Shown here piece by piece: positions 7,658-15,744 of a DNA stretch of 64,000 nucleotides. Within the stretch, counting starts at the first letter, position 1. Every line of letters starts with the position of its first letter. Location: the NCBI RefSeq assembly GCF_022513565.1, contig NZ_JAKWBE010000007.1, positions 62,001 to 126,000 of the forward strand, in the 5' to 3' direction. The notes beneath the pieces were generated by a model. It saw nothing but the letters and a program-made list of their open reading frames with translations. It made no database searches and was not told the origin of the DNA. This DNA comes from Streptomyces gilvus. Lineage in GTDB: Bacteria > Actinomycetota > Actinomycetes > Streptomycetales > Streptomycetaceae. Made by a program: the position numbers and the translations under genes.

Positions 7658-8604
7658 GCCGCCTCCATCCAGATGTCGGCGAGGGACTCTTCGAGGTTGA
7701 TCCGGGGCCGCCAGCCGAGCCGGTCGCGCGCGGTGCGCACATCGGCCTGCTGCCAGCTGCCGCAGCCGTCGGGGTACGGGTACGCGACCGGGGCCGCGTG
7801 GTCGGAGTCCGCGCGCGGGTGGCCGATAGTGGCGCGCAGCGGTCCGGGCGGGCCGTCGAGCTCGTGCAGTGCGCCGCCGTATCCGGCCACGCGGGCGAGG
7901 GTGGCGGCGGCGTCGCGCAGACGGACCGCACGGCCCGAGCCGATGTTGATGACGCCCTGGGCGGCGGAGAGGCTCGCGGCGTGGACCGCGCGGGCCACGT
8001 CGCGTACGTCGACGAAGTCGCGCTGCGCGCCGAGGCCGCCGAGCTTGAGTTCGCCGTCGCCGGACTGCATGGCGCGGCGCATGGCCTCCGCGAGGCGGCC
8101 GAGCGGCGATCCGGCGGGCGTACCGGGGCCGGCCGGGGAGAAGACGCGGAGCACGACCGCGTCCAGGCCGGAGCCGAGGACCAGTTCGGTGGCGGCGAGC
8201 TTGCTGACGCCGTACGGGCCGCCGGGGCGGGGCACGGCGTCCTCCGCGGTGGAGGAGCCGGGCTGGCTCGGCCCGTACTCCGCGCCGCAGCCGATCTGGA
8301 CGAGCCGGGCGCCGCAGCCGCTGCGGCGGAGGGCCTCGCAGACGGTGGCCACGGCGACGGTGTTGTGGCGGGTGAGTTCCCGGGCGCCGCCGCGCGTGGC
8401 ACCGGCGCAGTTGATGACGACGCCGGGGTGGACCGCGTCGAGGAACCGGGTGAGGGCGCCGGGGCTGCCCGCGGCGAGGTCGAAGCGGACGTCTGCGTCG
8501 TCGCCGCGGCCGAGGGCGGTGAGCTGGACGGCCGGGTCGGCGAGCAGGCGGTCGGCGACGAAGCGGCCGAGGTAGCCGTTGGCTCCGATCAGCAGGACTC
8601 TCAT
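7645..8604 (-). CDS. NAD-dependent epimerase/dehydratase (nucleotide-sugar type)
   Basis: The 319-residue protein starts MRVLLIGANGYLGR, the GxxGxxG dinucleotide fold of extended short-chain dehydrogenases. The catalytic YxxxK is in GGPYGVSKLAATE and a substrate-loop-like stretch ends in the C-terminal third (LGWRPRINLEESL is typical of sugar epimerases). The reading frame stays open far upstream, but that part is Pro/Arg/Gln low-complexity; the ATG at 8604 with GGGAG seven nt before it gives the normal family N-terminus. The likely role is making or converting a UDP- or dTDP-sugar for the neighbouring glycosyltransferase. Its start overlaps the stop of a 15-codon upstream mini-ORF by ATGA. 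Confidence 0.85.
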   Translation of the reverse strand: MRVLLIGANGYLGRFVADRLLADPAVQLTALGRGDDADVRFDLAAGSPGALTRFLDAVHPGVVINCAGATRGGARELTRHNTVAVATVCEALRRSGCGARLVQIGCGAEYGPSQPGSSTAEDAVPRPGGPYGVSKLAATELVLGSGLDAVVLRVFSPAGPGTPAGSPLGRLAEAMRRAMQSGDGELKLGGLGAQRDFVDVRDVARAVHAASLSAAQGVINIGSGRAVRLRDAAATLARVAGYGGALHELDGPPGPLRATIGHPRADSDHAAPVAYPYPDGCGSWQQADVRTARDRLGWRPRINLEESLADIWMEAACRI

Positions 8605-8648
8605 CGGGCGGCTCCCGGGGCCGAGGCTTCGGGTCGGGAGGTGATCAT
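8601..8648 (-). CDS. Possible 15-codon coupled mini-ORF upstream of epimerase
   Basis: MITSRPEASAPGAAR is preceded by AAGGAG (8662-8657) at the ideal eight-nt spacing, and its TGA overlaps the epimerase ATG. Its own ATG overlaps the TGA of a longer low-complexity frame (8645-8995). It may couple translation of the epimerase or be fortuitous. Confidence 0.35.
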   Translation of the reverse strand: MITSRPEASAPGAAR

Positions 8649-8995
8649 CTGGGGTTCTCCTTCGGGGACAGGGCGCGTGCGGGTGCCTGCGGCGCTTTGG
8701 CCGGCGCTGGGTTGGGGGCGCCGGGGGCGGGGCTCGGGGGGTGGGCGGCTGCTTCTGCGGCTGCGGCTGCGGCCGCGGCTGCGCGGGGGGACGTGGCTGC
8801 ACCCCGAGGGTCACGCCTGCCTGCGGCTGTGTGGGGGGACGTGCCTGCGGCGCCTGCGGCTGGGCGGTGGGGGTGCGCGTCGCGCCTGAACGGTGGGTGG
8901 GACGGGGCCGCGGTGGGGGGGTGTCCGTCCTCGGTCGGGCGGTGCCGTTGGTGCAGCGGTGCGCGGTGTTGACGCCCGCCGCTGCGGGTGGACAT
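8645..8995 (-). other. Low-complexity Pro/Ala frame between membrane protein and epimerase genes
   Basis: This stretch between the membrane-protein stop (9035) and the epimerase is built from imperfect CTGCGG/GCCGCA and CCCCC repeats. A 116-codon frame starting at 8995 spans it and ends in an ATGA overlap with the mini-ORF at 8648. Its composition (Ala runs, Pro, His) looks like repeat drift rather than a folded protein, and no convincing ribosome-binding site sits at its start. I do not call it a gene with confidence. Confidence 0.3.
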
Positions 8996-9034
8996 CCCCC
9001 GCCACGTCCCCTCCGCGCCGTGGGCGGCTGCGGC

Positions 9035-10240
9035 TCAGCACTGGGGCTCCGTGGGGGCATGGGCCGAGGCTCTGGTGAGGGTGCGGGTCGCATGGATCAG
9101 GAGGGGCAGTGCGGCCGCCGTGCAGGTGAGGGCCGGGACGGCGGCGGGGCCCCAGGTGTCGACGAGGGTCTCTACGGGGGTGGCCAGGAAGGCGCAGCCG
9201 GGGAGGCGGGCCGCGAAGGAGGTTGCCAGGGCCGTTGCCTCGGCTGCGGCTGCGGCGGCCAGGGCGAGCCTGGGGGCTCGGGGGAAGCCGTGGATGGTGA
9301 GGAGGCGGGCGAGGAGCAGGAGGGCGCCCAGGGGGAGGGTCTGGGCGTAGGCGGGGGGTTCGGGGAGGGTGGTGGTGCAGAGGATGAGGAGGGCGGTGAG
9401 GGTGGAGAGGTAGAGGGCGAAGGTGCCCAGGAGCAACGGGCGTACGGCGGTGGCGAAGTCCTGTAGGCCGCGGCTTGTGGGCAGTCTGTGGCGGGCTCGG
9501 GTGGTGAAGAGGTGGGTGGTCCAGGACGCGGGGGCGAGTGACCAGGCGAGGGCGAGGACGGGGGCCGTGGTGAGGGGCCAGGCCGTGGTGGTCGGTGGGG
9601 CGTCGGGGCCGCCGGTGATGGCCGCGTGGAGGAGGCCGTCGCCTAGGACGGTGTAGGTGATGAGCCAGTACGTCCAAGGGCCCGTGCGGGTGAGGGAAAG
9701 GGGGCGGATTGTGGCCAGGGGCCCGCGGGAGAGGGCGGCTCGGGCGCTGAGGGCCAGGGCGAGGGTGCCTGCTGCGGCCAGGGTCAGGCGGGTTTGGCCG
9801 TGGGTGAGGCGCAGGGCTGCCGTGGTCGCCGTGGCGATGGTGCCCGGGAGGAGCGTGAGCAGGATCCAGTCGGCTCGTACCCGGGGCGTGGCGAGGGGGG
9901 TGGTCCGGCGCTGGGGGTCCTCGTCGTGCGCGGCGCGGGCGAACATCTCCTCCGCCAGGGAGAACACGTCCCGGTGGCGGAAGCGGGCCGCGGTGCGGTC
10001 GGTGACGCCGTGCGCCTCCAGGCCGGCGGCGATCTCCAAGGGGTCCACGGCTCCTTCGCACAGGTCCCGGTGACGGTGCATCAGCGCTCGCACGGGGTCG
10101 GCGGTGGTACGGCGGGGTGTGGTGGGTTCCTGGCGGGCCGAGGTCGTTTCGGCCGTCGTCATCCGCTGCTGTGACCGTTCGTCCCAGGCGCCGGGGCTCT
10201 CCGGCGTGCCCGGGTGGTCCAGTTCTCCCAGGCCGCTCAT
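9035..10240 (-). CDS. Polytopic membrane protein of the glycosyltransferase cluster
   Basis: The 401-residue protein has a soluble N-terminus of about 120 residues (a helical region around RALMHRHRDLCEGAVD and RHRDVFSLAEEMFARA), then eight to ten Leu/Ala-rich membrane helices to the C-terminus. Its ATG overlaps the stop of the upstream glycosyltransferase gene (ATGA), so both are translated together. The position suggests a membrane partner or transporter for the glycan, comparable in role to PelG, but I see no specific PelG motif and fewer helices. Composition is rich in Thr/Ala/Leu. The product has no recognised domain name from sequence alone. Confidence 0.7.
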   Translation of the reverse strand: MSGLGELDHPGTPESPGAWDERSQQRMTTAETTSARQEPTTPRRTTADPVRALMHRHRDLCEGAVDPLEIAAGLEAHGVTDRTAARFRHRDVFSLAEEMFARAAHDEDPQRRTTPLATPRVRADWILLTLLPGTIATATTAALRLTHGQTRLTLAAAGTLALALSARAALSRGPLATIRPLSLTRTGPWTYWLITYTVLGDGLLHAAITGGPDAPPTTTAWPLTTAPVLALAWSLAPASWTTHLFTTRARHRLPTSRGLQDFATAVRPLLLGTFALYLSTLTALLILCTTTLPEPPAYAQTLPLGALLLLARLLTIHGFPRAPRLALAAAAAAEATALATSFAARLPGCAFLATPVETLVDTWGPAAVPALTCTAAALPLLIHATRTLTRASAHAPTEPQC

Positions 10241-11913
10241 CGTGCCCCCTCGGCTGCCGGCAGTGGTGGCGTGGGCCGTACCGCCCAGGAGGGGCCGCCG
10301 CGTGCCACCACGCGCGTGGCGGTGTGGGTCCAGCGGCCGGGGACGTGGGCCTCGGCCGGGGCGGCGAAGGGCAGTGGTTCTCCGGCGTCGTCCAGGACGA
10401 CCCTGCGCACCGGCGTGCGCGAGACGATCTCCAGGTAAATGCCGTGAAATGCCGTGACGTTCTGCTCGACGGTGAACAGTTCGAGCGCACGCGCGCGTGC
10501 GGCCGCGCCGAGGCGCGCGCGGCGCTCGGGGTCGCGCAACAGCGCCACGCACGCCTCCGCGAGCGCCCGGGGGTTGCGTGGCGGTACGACGAGCCCCGTG
10601 CCGCCGATGACCTCGACGACAGCGCCGACGTCGGTGGACACCGTGGCGCGCCCGCAGAGCATGGCCTCGACCAGACTGACCGGGAAGCCCTCCACGACGC
10701 TGGACAGCAGGGTCACGGCGCCGGCCGCGTACGCGTCGGCCAGGGTCGGCAGTTCCGGGCCGCCGATCTCCTCGAAGGAGACCGGGTTGTCGCCGACGGA
10801 GTGCGGGCCCTCGGCCTCGTCGGGGAAGAGCTGGGCGGCGAGCGCCCGGCAGTGCCCCAGGTAGGCCTCGCCCTCGGGGCCGGCCGGGGCGCCGACGATC
10901 CGCAGCCGGGTCTTCGGCTCGTCCTTGCGGATCTCGGCGAAGGCGTGCAGCAGCGACACCAGGTCCTTGGCGGGTTCGACGCGGCCGACCCAGACCAGGG
11001 TGTCGGGCTCGGCGCCCTCCGTGGACTCGCCCACCTCCGCGAAGGGGGACGCGTCCATGCCCGGGTAGACCGTACGGATCTTGGCGCGGTCGGCGCCGCA
11101 GCGCTCCTGCCAGCGGCGGGCGTGCGCGTTGCCGGGTGTGACGACCGCGGCGCGGTCGTAGGTCTCGGCGGCGAGGCGGCCGTGGAAGGCGGCGAGCAGG
11201 GACCGGACGGCGGGCGGGGCGTCCGTCGCGGCGAGGTAGTGCGTGCGCAGCCGCACGCCGTACTCGGTCAGCAGCAGCGGTACGCCGAAGAAGTGGTGGG
11301 CGAGCAGGGCGGGAAGGGCGGCGGGGCCGCCGGAGGTCGCGTGGCAGAGGTCGACGGCGCCGAGTCCGTCGTCCTCGTACCAGTCGAGCGAGAGGGGGCG
11401 CAGGGCACGTTCGAGGTGCCCGGCCACGGTGAGCAGCTCGGGCACGCGGGCCTCGCGCGCCGTCCGCAGCGCACCCGGCGCACGACAGGCGCGCTCCAGG
11501 GCGCGTACGGCGCCCTCGGAGCGGAGCGCTCCCACCAGCCCGCCCTCGTCGCGGGCGAGTTCGGCGAGCCCGTACAGCGCGCTGCGGAAACGGTCCGCCT
11601 CGGCGGTCGGCGTCTCCGCGGAGGAGCCGCAGATCACGGCGGCCAGTTCGCCGTAGCACTCGGCGAACCGACGCCGCGCCCGCCGCCCGTGGACGACGCC
11701 GTCGTCCCGCGCCGTCCACAGCGGAGCCGTCCGCACCCGGCTGACCTGCGGCGGCAGCGGGATCCAGCCCTCGTCCTCCTGGCGCTCGCTGCGGCTGAGC
11801 GCGTAGAGGTCGAACTCGTGCTGCCCGAGCCCGCGCACGAGCCGGTCGCACCAGAGCCTGGCGTCACCGCTCACATACGGATAGCCACCCTCCGTAAGCA
11901 GTCCGATGCGCAC
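10237..11913 (-). CDS. PelF-like family 4 glycosyltransferase (DUF3492 N-terminus)
   Basis: The 558-residue retaining glycosyltransferase has the DUF3492-type N-terminal domain (RIGLLTEGGYPYVSGD, WC..L..GL..H.FDLYAL) of PelF proteins. The C-terminal GT4 Rossmann domain shows LVWVGRVEPAKD, RIVGAP, and the E-x7-E donor motif in VVEGFPVSLVEAM followed by DVGAVVEVIG. PelF polymerises an N-acetylhexosamine chain from UDP-sugars in the cytoplasm; that donor is inference here. It is the first gene of the cluster, starts with GTG behind GGGGG, and lies downstream of a strong terminator (11994-12027) that separates it from the ABC operon. Confidence 0.85.
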   Translation of the reverse strand: MRIGLLTEGGYPYVSGDARLWCDRLVRGLGQHEFDLYALSRSERQEDEGWIPLPPQVSRVRTAPLWTARDDGVVHGRRARRRFAECYGELAAVICGSSAETPTAEADRFRSALYGLAELARDEGGLVGALRSEGAVRALERACRAPGALRTAREARVPELLTVAGHLERALRPLSLDWYEDDGLGAVDLCHATSGGPAALPALLAHHFFGVPLLLTEYGVRLRTHYLAATDAPPAVRSLLAAFHGRLAAETYDRAAVVTPGNAHARRWQERCGADRAKIRTVYPGMDASPFAEVGESTEGAEPDTLVWVGRVEPAKDLVSLLHAFAEIRKDEPKTRLRIVGAPAGPEGEAYLGHCRALAAQLFPDEAEGPHSVGDNPVSFEEIGGPELPTLADAYAAGAVTLLSSVVEGFPVSLVEAMLCGRATVSTDVGAVVEVIGGTGLVVPPRNPRALAEACVALLRDPERRARLGAAARARALELFTVEQNVTAFHGIYLEIVSRTPVRRVVLDDAGEPLPFAAPAEAHVPGRWTHTATRVVARGGPSWAVRPTPPLPAAEGAR

Positions 11914-11993
11914 GAGTGCACCCCCGATCTCCCGTATGGGGAGCCGCCGTTGACCCGGCGGCTCGCAGCGGGAAGAACGTATGCGGACAAGGC

Positions 11994-12027
11994 GGTGGCG
12001 CGACGGACGGTTGTCCGTCGCGCCACC
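11994..12027 (-). terminator. Terminator of oligopeptide ABC operon
   Basis: A perfect 14-bp stem (GGTGGCGCGACGGA with TCCGTCGCGCCACC, on the plus strand) closes a six-nt loop CGGTTG. It starts 77 nt after the stop of the ATPase gene. There is no T-tract, as is common in Streptomyces. Confidence 0.75.
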
Positions 12028-12103
12028 AAAAGGGGTGAACGGTCGTAACTTTCCCGTGCGAGTCGCGTTCGATCGCGCTACGAGATCACTTGATTACCTG
12101 ATG

Positions 12104-13762
12104 TCAGGCCGCGGCCAGCTCTCGTCGGGCCGCTCTGCGCCGGGCCGCGACCTCGGGGTCGAGGGCGGGTACGGCGGCCAGGAGCTGCCTGGTGTACGGG
12201 TCCTGGGGGGTGTCGTACACCTCGTCGGCGGTCCCGGACTCGACGACCCGGCCGTGGCGCATCACCGCGACCCGATCGCTGACCTGGCGGACCACGGCGA
12301 GGTCGTGCGCGACGAAGACCAGGGCGAGGCCGAGTTCACGCTGGAGTTCGGCGAGCAGGGCGACGACCTGGGCCTGAGTGGTCACGTCGAGCGCGGAGAC
12401 CGGCTCGTCGCAGACGATGACGCGCGGGTCGGCCGCGAGCGCCCGCGCGATGCCCACGCGCTGGCGCTGGCCGCCGCTGAACTCGTGCGGGTAGCGGTCG
12501 TAGTGCGCACCTTCGAGCCCCACGCGCTCCAGCAGTTCCGTCACGCGCCCCCGGATGCGTTTCTCGTCGCGCTCGCCCCGCGCCCGGAGCGGGTCGGCTA
12601 TCGACTCGCCCACGCTGCGGCGGGGGTTGAGGGACGAGACCGGGTCCTGGAAGACCATCTGCACCGCCGGATTCACCCCCACGCGCGCGTGGCCGTCGTC
12701 GCGGACCTCGCCCGCGGTCGGCTTCAGCAGCCCGACCAGCATCCGGCCCAGGGTCGTCTTGCCGCTGCCGCTCTCGCCGACGACCCCGAGGGTCTCGCCC
12801 CGGCGTACGGTCAACGACACATCGTCCACGGCGGTGAACGCCCGCTTGCCGCGCCCGAATTCACGTCGTAGCCCGACGGCCTCCAGGACGACGTCCTGGG
12901 CGGCGGGCGGCTGGTCAGGGCCGGTCTGTGTGGGGCCCTCGGGGGAGGCGCCGCCCCGGGCCTCCCGCGCCGGGAGCTCCGCGCGTGGCGCGTCCACGCG
13001 CGGGACCGCGGCCAGCAGTTCGCGCGTGTACGTCTGCGCGGGCGCCCCGAGCACGTCCGCCACGGGGCCGTGCTCGACCACGCGTCCGTGCCGCATGACC
13101 AGCACCTCGTCGACGCTCTCGGCGGCCACGCCCACGTCGTGGGTGACAAGCAGCAGCCCCATCCCGGTCTCCTCGCGCAGGGTGTGCAGCAGGTCGAGGA
13201 TCTGGGCCTGGACGGTCACGTCGAGCGCGGTGGTCGGCTCGTCGGCGATCAACAGGTCGGGCTCGCAGGACAGCGCCATGGCGATGAGCGCGCGCTGGCG
13301 CATGCCACCGCTGAACTCGTGCGGTCGGGAACGGGACCGGCGTTGTGCGTCCGGAATCCCCACCCGGTCCAGCACCTCCACGGCACGCGCGCGTGCCGCT
13401 CGTCGCGACACGCGCGTGTGCACGCGGTACACCTCGGCGATCTGGTCGCCGATCGCGTAGTAGGGGTCGAGGGACGACAGCGGGTCCTGGAAGACCATCG
13501 CGGCCTTCGCACCGCGCAGCCGCCGCAACTCCTCGTCGGGCGCGGTCCGTACGTCGACGCCGGCGACCTCGACCGAGCCGCCGACCCGCGCTCCGGTGCC
13601 GCGGTGCAGGCCCAGCAGGGCCGACGCGACGGTGGACTTGCCGGAGCCGGACTCGCCGACCAGGGCCAGGGCGGCGCCCCGCGCCAGCGTGAAGGAGAGG
13701 CCGTCGACGGCCCTGAGGTCGCCGAACTCGACCGTCAGATCCGTGACTTGGACGAGACTCAC
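12104..13762 (-). CDS. Oligopeptide/dipeptide ABC transporter, fused double ATPase (DppD-DppF type)
   Basis: The 552-residue protein carries two complete nucleotide-binding domains that are separate proteins (OppD and OppF) in many bacteria. Domain 1 (about 1-260) has GESGSGKST, the signature EFSGGMRQR and LLIADEPTTALD. Domain 2 (about 295-540) has GESGSGKTT, EFSGGQRQR and VIVCDEPVSALD. A Pro/Ala linker joins them. It powers peptide import by the two upstream permeases. The GTG start overlaps the permease stop (GTGA), and it is the last gene of the operon. Confidence 0.92.
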   Translation of the reverse strand: MSLVQVTDLTVEFGDLRAVDGLSFTLARGAALALVGESGSGKSTVASALLGLHRGTGARVGGSVEVAGVDVRTAPDEELRRLRGAKAAMVFQDPLSSLDPYYAIGDQIAEVYRVHTRVSRRAARARAVEVLDRVGIPDAQRRSRSRPHEFSGGMRQRALIAMALSCEPDLLIADEPTTALDVTVQAQILDLLHTLREETGMGLLLVTHDVGVAAESVDEVLVMRHGRVVEHGPVADVLGAPAQTYTRELLAAVPRVDAPRAELPAREARGGASPEGPTQTGPDQPPAAQDVVLEAVGLRREFGRGKRAFTAVDDVSLTVRRGETLGVVGESGSGKTTLGRMLVGLLKPTAGEVRDDGHARVGVNPAVQMVFQDPVSSLNPRRSVGESIADPLRARGERDEKRIRGRVTELLERVGLEGAHYDRYPHEFSGGQRQRVGIARALAADPRVIVCDEPVSALDVTTQAQVVALLAELQRELGLALVFVAHDLAVVRQVSDRVAVMRHGRVVESGTADEVYDTPQDPYTRQLLAAVPALDPEVAARRRAARRELAAA

Positions 13763-14757
13763 GTCAGTACCACCCGTCGGTCTGCCACCGCGTACAGCAC
13801 GTCCGCGACGGCGTTGGCGAAGACCACGAAGAACCCGATGACCAGGACCATCCCGACGACGACCGGCAGGTCGACCACATTGACCGCGTGGACGAGTTCC
13901 TGGCCGATGCCGGGCAGGCCGAAGAGGGTCTCGGTCAGCACCGCGCCGCCCACCATCGCGCCGACGTCGTTGGCGTTCAGCGCGATGATCGGCGCGAGGG
14001 CGCCGCGCAGGGCGTGGCGGCCGACGATCGACCGCTCGCCGACGCCGTAGGCGCGGAAGGTGCGGATGTGGTCCTCCGCGAGCGTCTCCAGCATCGACGC
14101 CCGGGTCAGCCGGGCGAAGTAGGCCGCCTCACCGAGGGCGAGGGTCAGCCAGGGCAGCAGCAGGTTCCACATCCACTGCTCGGGATCGTCGGAGAAGGAG
14201 ACGTACTCCGGGAAGGGAAGCAGTTCCAGCTGCCCGCAGACCACGATCATCAGGACGAGGCCGATGACGAAGGACGGTGTGGCGACGCCCGCGAGGGTCA
14301 CACCGGTCAGGGCTCGCTCGGTCAGCCGGCCGCGCCGCCAGGCGGAGAGCACGCCGGTGCCGACGCCCAGCAGCAGCCAGAGCACCATCGCGCCGAGCAC
14401 CAGCGAGAGGCTGACGGGGAGCTTGCCCAGGATGATCTGCATGACCTGCTGGTCGCTCTGGTACGACAGCCCGAGGCAGGGCGCCGAGCAGTGCTCCACG
14501 GACGTGCCGGTCGAGTAGTCCTGGCCGACGACGATGCCCTGCAGGAAGTGCCAGTAGCGCAGGTACAGCGGGTCGTCGAGCTTGAGCTGCTGGGCGACCT
14601 GGTGGACCTGTTCGGGCGAGCAGCGCGGACCGCAGGTGATCTGGGCGACGTTGCCGGGGGTGGCGTAGAAGACCACGTAGACGATCACCGAGATGGCGAG
14701 CAGAGTGACGATCGCGCCCACGGCGCGGCGCAGGGCGAATCCGGGGAAGCCGGTCAT
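13759..14757 (-). CDS. Oligopeptide/dipeptide ABC transporter permease (DppB type)
   Basis: The 332-residue inner-membrane permease has six predicted helices and the binding-protein-dependent transport loop (EAA loop) around EDHIRTFRAYGVGERSI. Its N-terminus RRAVGAIVTLLAISVIVYVVF is the usual first helix of DppB proteins. An extracytoplasmic loop after it contains several Cys (ITCGPRCSPEQ, EHCSAPCLG), more than usual. The start ATG overlaps the stop of the upstream permease (ATGA). Confidence 0.9.
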   Translation of the reverse strand: MTGFPGFALRRAVGAIVTLLAISVIVYVVFYATPGNVAQITCGPRCSPEQVHQVAQQLKLDDPLYLRYWHFLQGIVVGQDYSTGTSVEHCSAPCLGLSYQSDQQVMQIILGKLPVSLSLVLGAMVLWLLLGVGTGVLSAWRRGRLTERALTGVTLAGVATPSFVIGLVLMIVVCGQLELLPFPEYVSFSDDPEQWMWNLLLPWLTLALGEAAYFARLTRASMLETLAEDHIRTFRAYGVGERSIVGRHALRGALAPIIALNANDVGAMVGGAVLTETLFGLPGIGQELVHAVNVVDLPVVVGMVLVIGFFVVFANAVADVLYAVADRRVVLT

Positions 14758-15740
14758 GCCTTCGCCTCCCCCTTGCGACCGGTGCCGACGCGCAGACGCG
14801 AGGCCGCGCGCGGGTCGAGGGCGGTGCGTACGCCGTCGCCGAGGACGGTGAGGGCGAGGACGGTCACGAAGAGCGCGCCCGCGGGCAGCAGCAGGTACTG
14901 CGGGGCGGCCTGGTACCAGACGTTGGCCGAGGTGAGCATCTGTCCCCAGGACGGGGTGGGCGGTTTCACGCCGACGCCGAGGAAGGACAGGGATGCCTCG
15001 ATGCCGATGTTGACGGGCACCATGAGCGCGGCGTACGTGATCACGGGAGCGGCCAGACCGGGGAGCAGCTCGCGTCGGGCGATCCTCAGGGTGGACCAGC
15101 CGCTGAGCCGGGCGGCGGCGACGTAGTCGAGTTCCTTGAGGGTGAGCGTCGCCGCGCGGGTGATCTTGGCGATGGTGCCCCAGGCGACGAAGCCGATGAT
15201 GAGGGCGACCAGGACCGGCCTCGGGAAGCTGCCGGGGACGATGGCCAGCAGGGCCAACGCCATGATCATCAGCGGCATGGCCACGATGATGTCGCTGATG
15301 CGGCTCAACAGTTGATCAACCCATCGGTTGCCCAGTGCCGTCGCGATGCCGACGACGACACCGAGGAAGACCTGTACGGCGGTGGCTCCCAGCGCGACGC
15401 CCAGCGACACCCGGGCGCCGTACACCAGCCGGGCGAACAGGTCCCGCCCGGTCTGCGGTTCCACGCCCAGCCAGTGGTCGGCGCCGATCCCGCCGAAGGA
15501 GCCGATCGGCACACCTCCGCGCGCTGAGTCGACGAGGGACGGGTGGTAGGTGGTCGGGTCCTGGCCCTCGATGGCCGTGAGCAGCGGCGCGGCGAGCGCG
15601 GCGAGGACCAGCAGCGCGACGACGGCCGCCGCGACGAGGGCGGCGCGCTGCGCTCGCAGCCGCCGCCAGAACTGACGGGCCCCCGAGATCCCCGAAGCGG
15701 ACGCCTCGGGGATCTCGGCGGCGACAAGTGCCTCGCTCAC
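14754..15740 (-). CDS. Oligopeptide/dipeptide ABC transporter permease (DppC type)
   Basis: The 328-residue permease has the DppC N-terminal cytoplasmic helix followed by six membrane segments. The EAA loop is around ELDYVAAARLSGWSTLRI. It includes the conserved periplasmic HWLGVEPQTGRDLFARL segment typical of DppC/OppC. The GTG start lies four nt after the binding-protein stop, so the operon is tightly coupled. Confidence 0.9.
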   Translation of the reverse strand: MSEALVAAEIPEASASGISGARQFWRRLRAQRAALVAAAVVALLVLAALAAPLLTAIEGQDPTTYHPSLVDSARGGVPIGSFGGIGADHWLGVEPQTGRDLFARLVYGARVSLGVALGATAVQVFLGVVVGIATALGNRWVDQLLSRISDIIVAMPLMIMALALLAIVPGSFPRPVLVALIIGFVAWGTIAKITRAATLTLKELDYVAAARLSGWSTLRIARRELLPGLAAPVITYAALMVPVNIGIEASLSFLGVGVKPPTPSWGQMLTSANVWYQAAPQYLLLPAGALFVTVLALTVLGDGVRTALDPRAASRLRVGTGRKGEAKA

Positions 15741-15744
15741 GGCG

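Noticed and set aside
4235..8575. Very long open frame on the plus strand, over 1400 codons
   Set aside because: It lies across the hydrolase copy and antisense to moeZ, the spherulin-like and epimerase genes. Its product is Arg/Ala/Gly filler with no motifs, typical of antisense frames in high-G+C DNA.
9035..11851. Long minus-strand frame joining glycosyltransferase region to the membrane protein
   Set aside because: Only the part from the ATG at 10240 has the membrane-protein character; the upstream part is the wrong frame of the glycosyltransferase gene.
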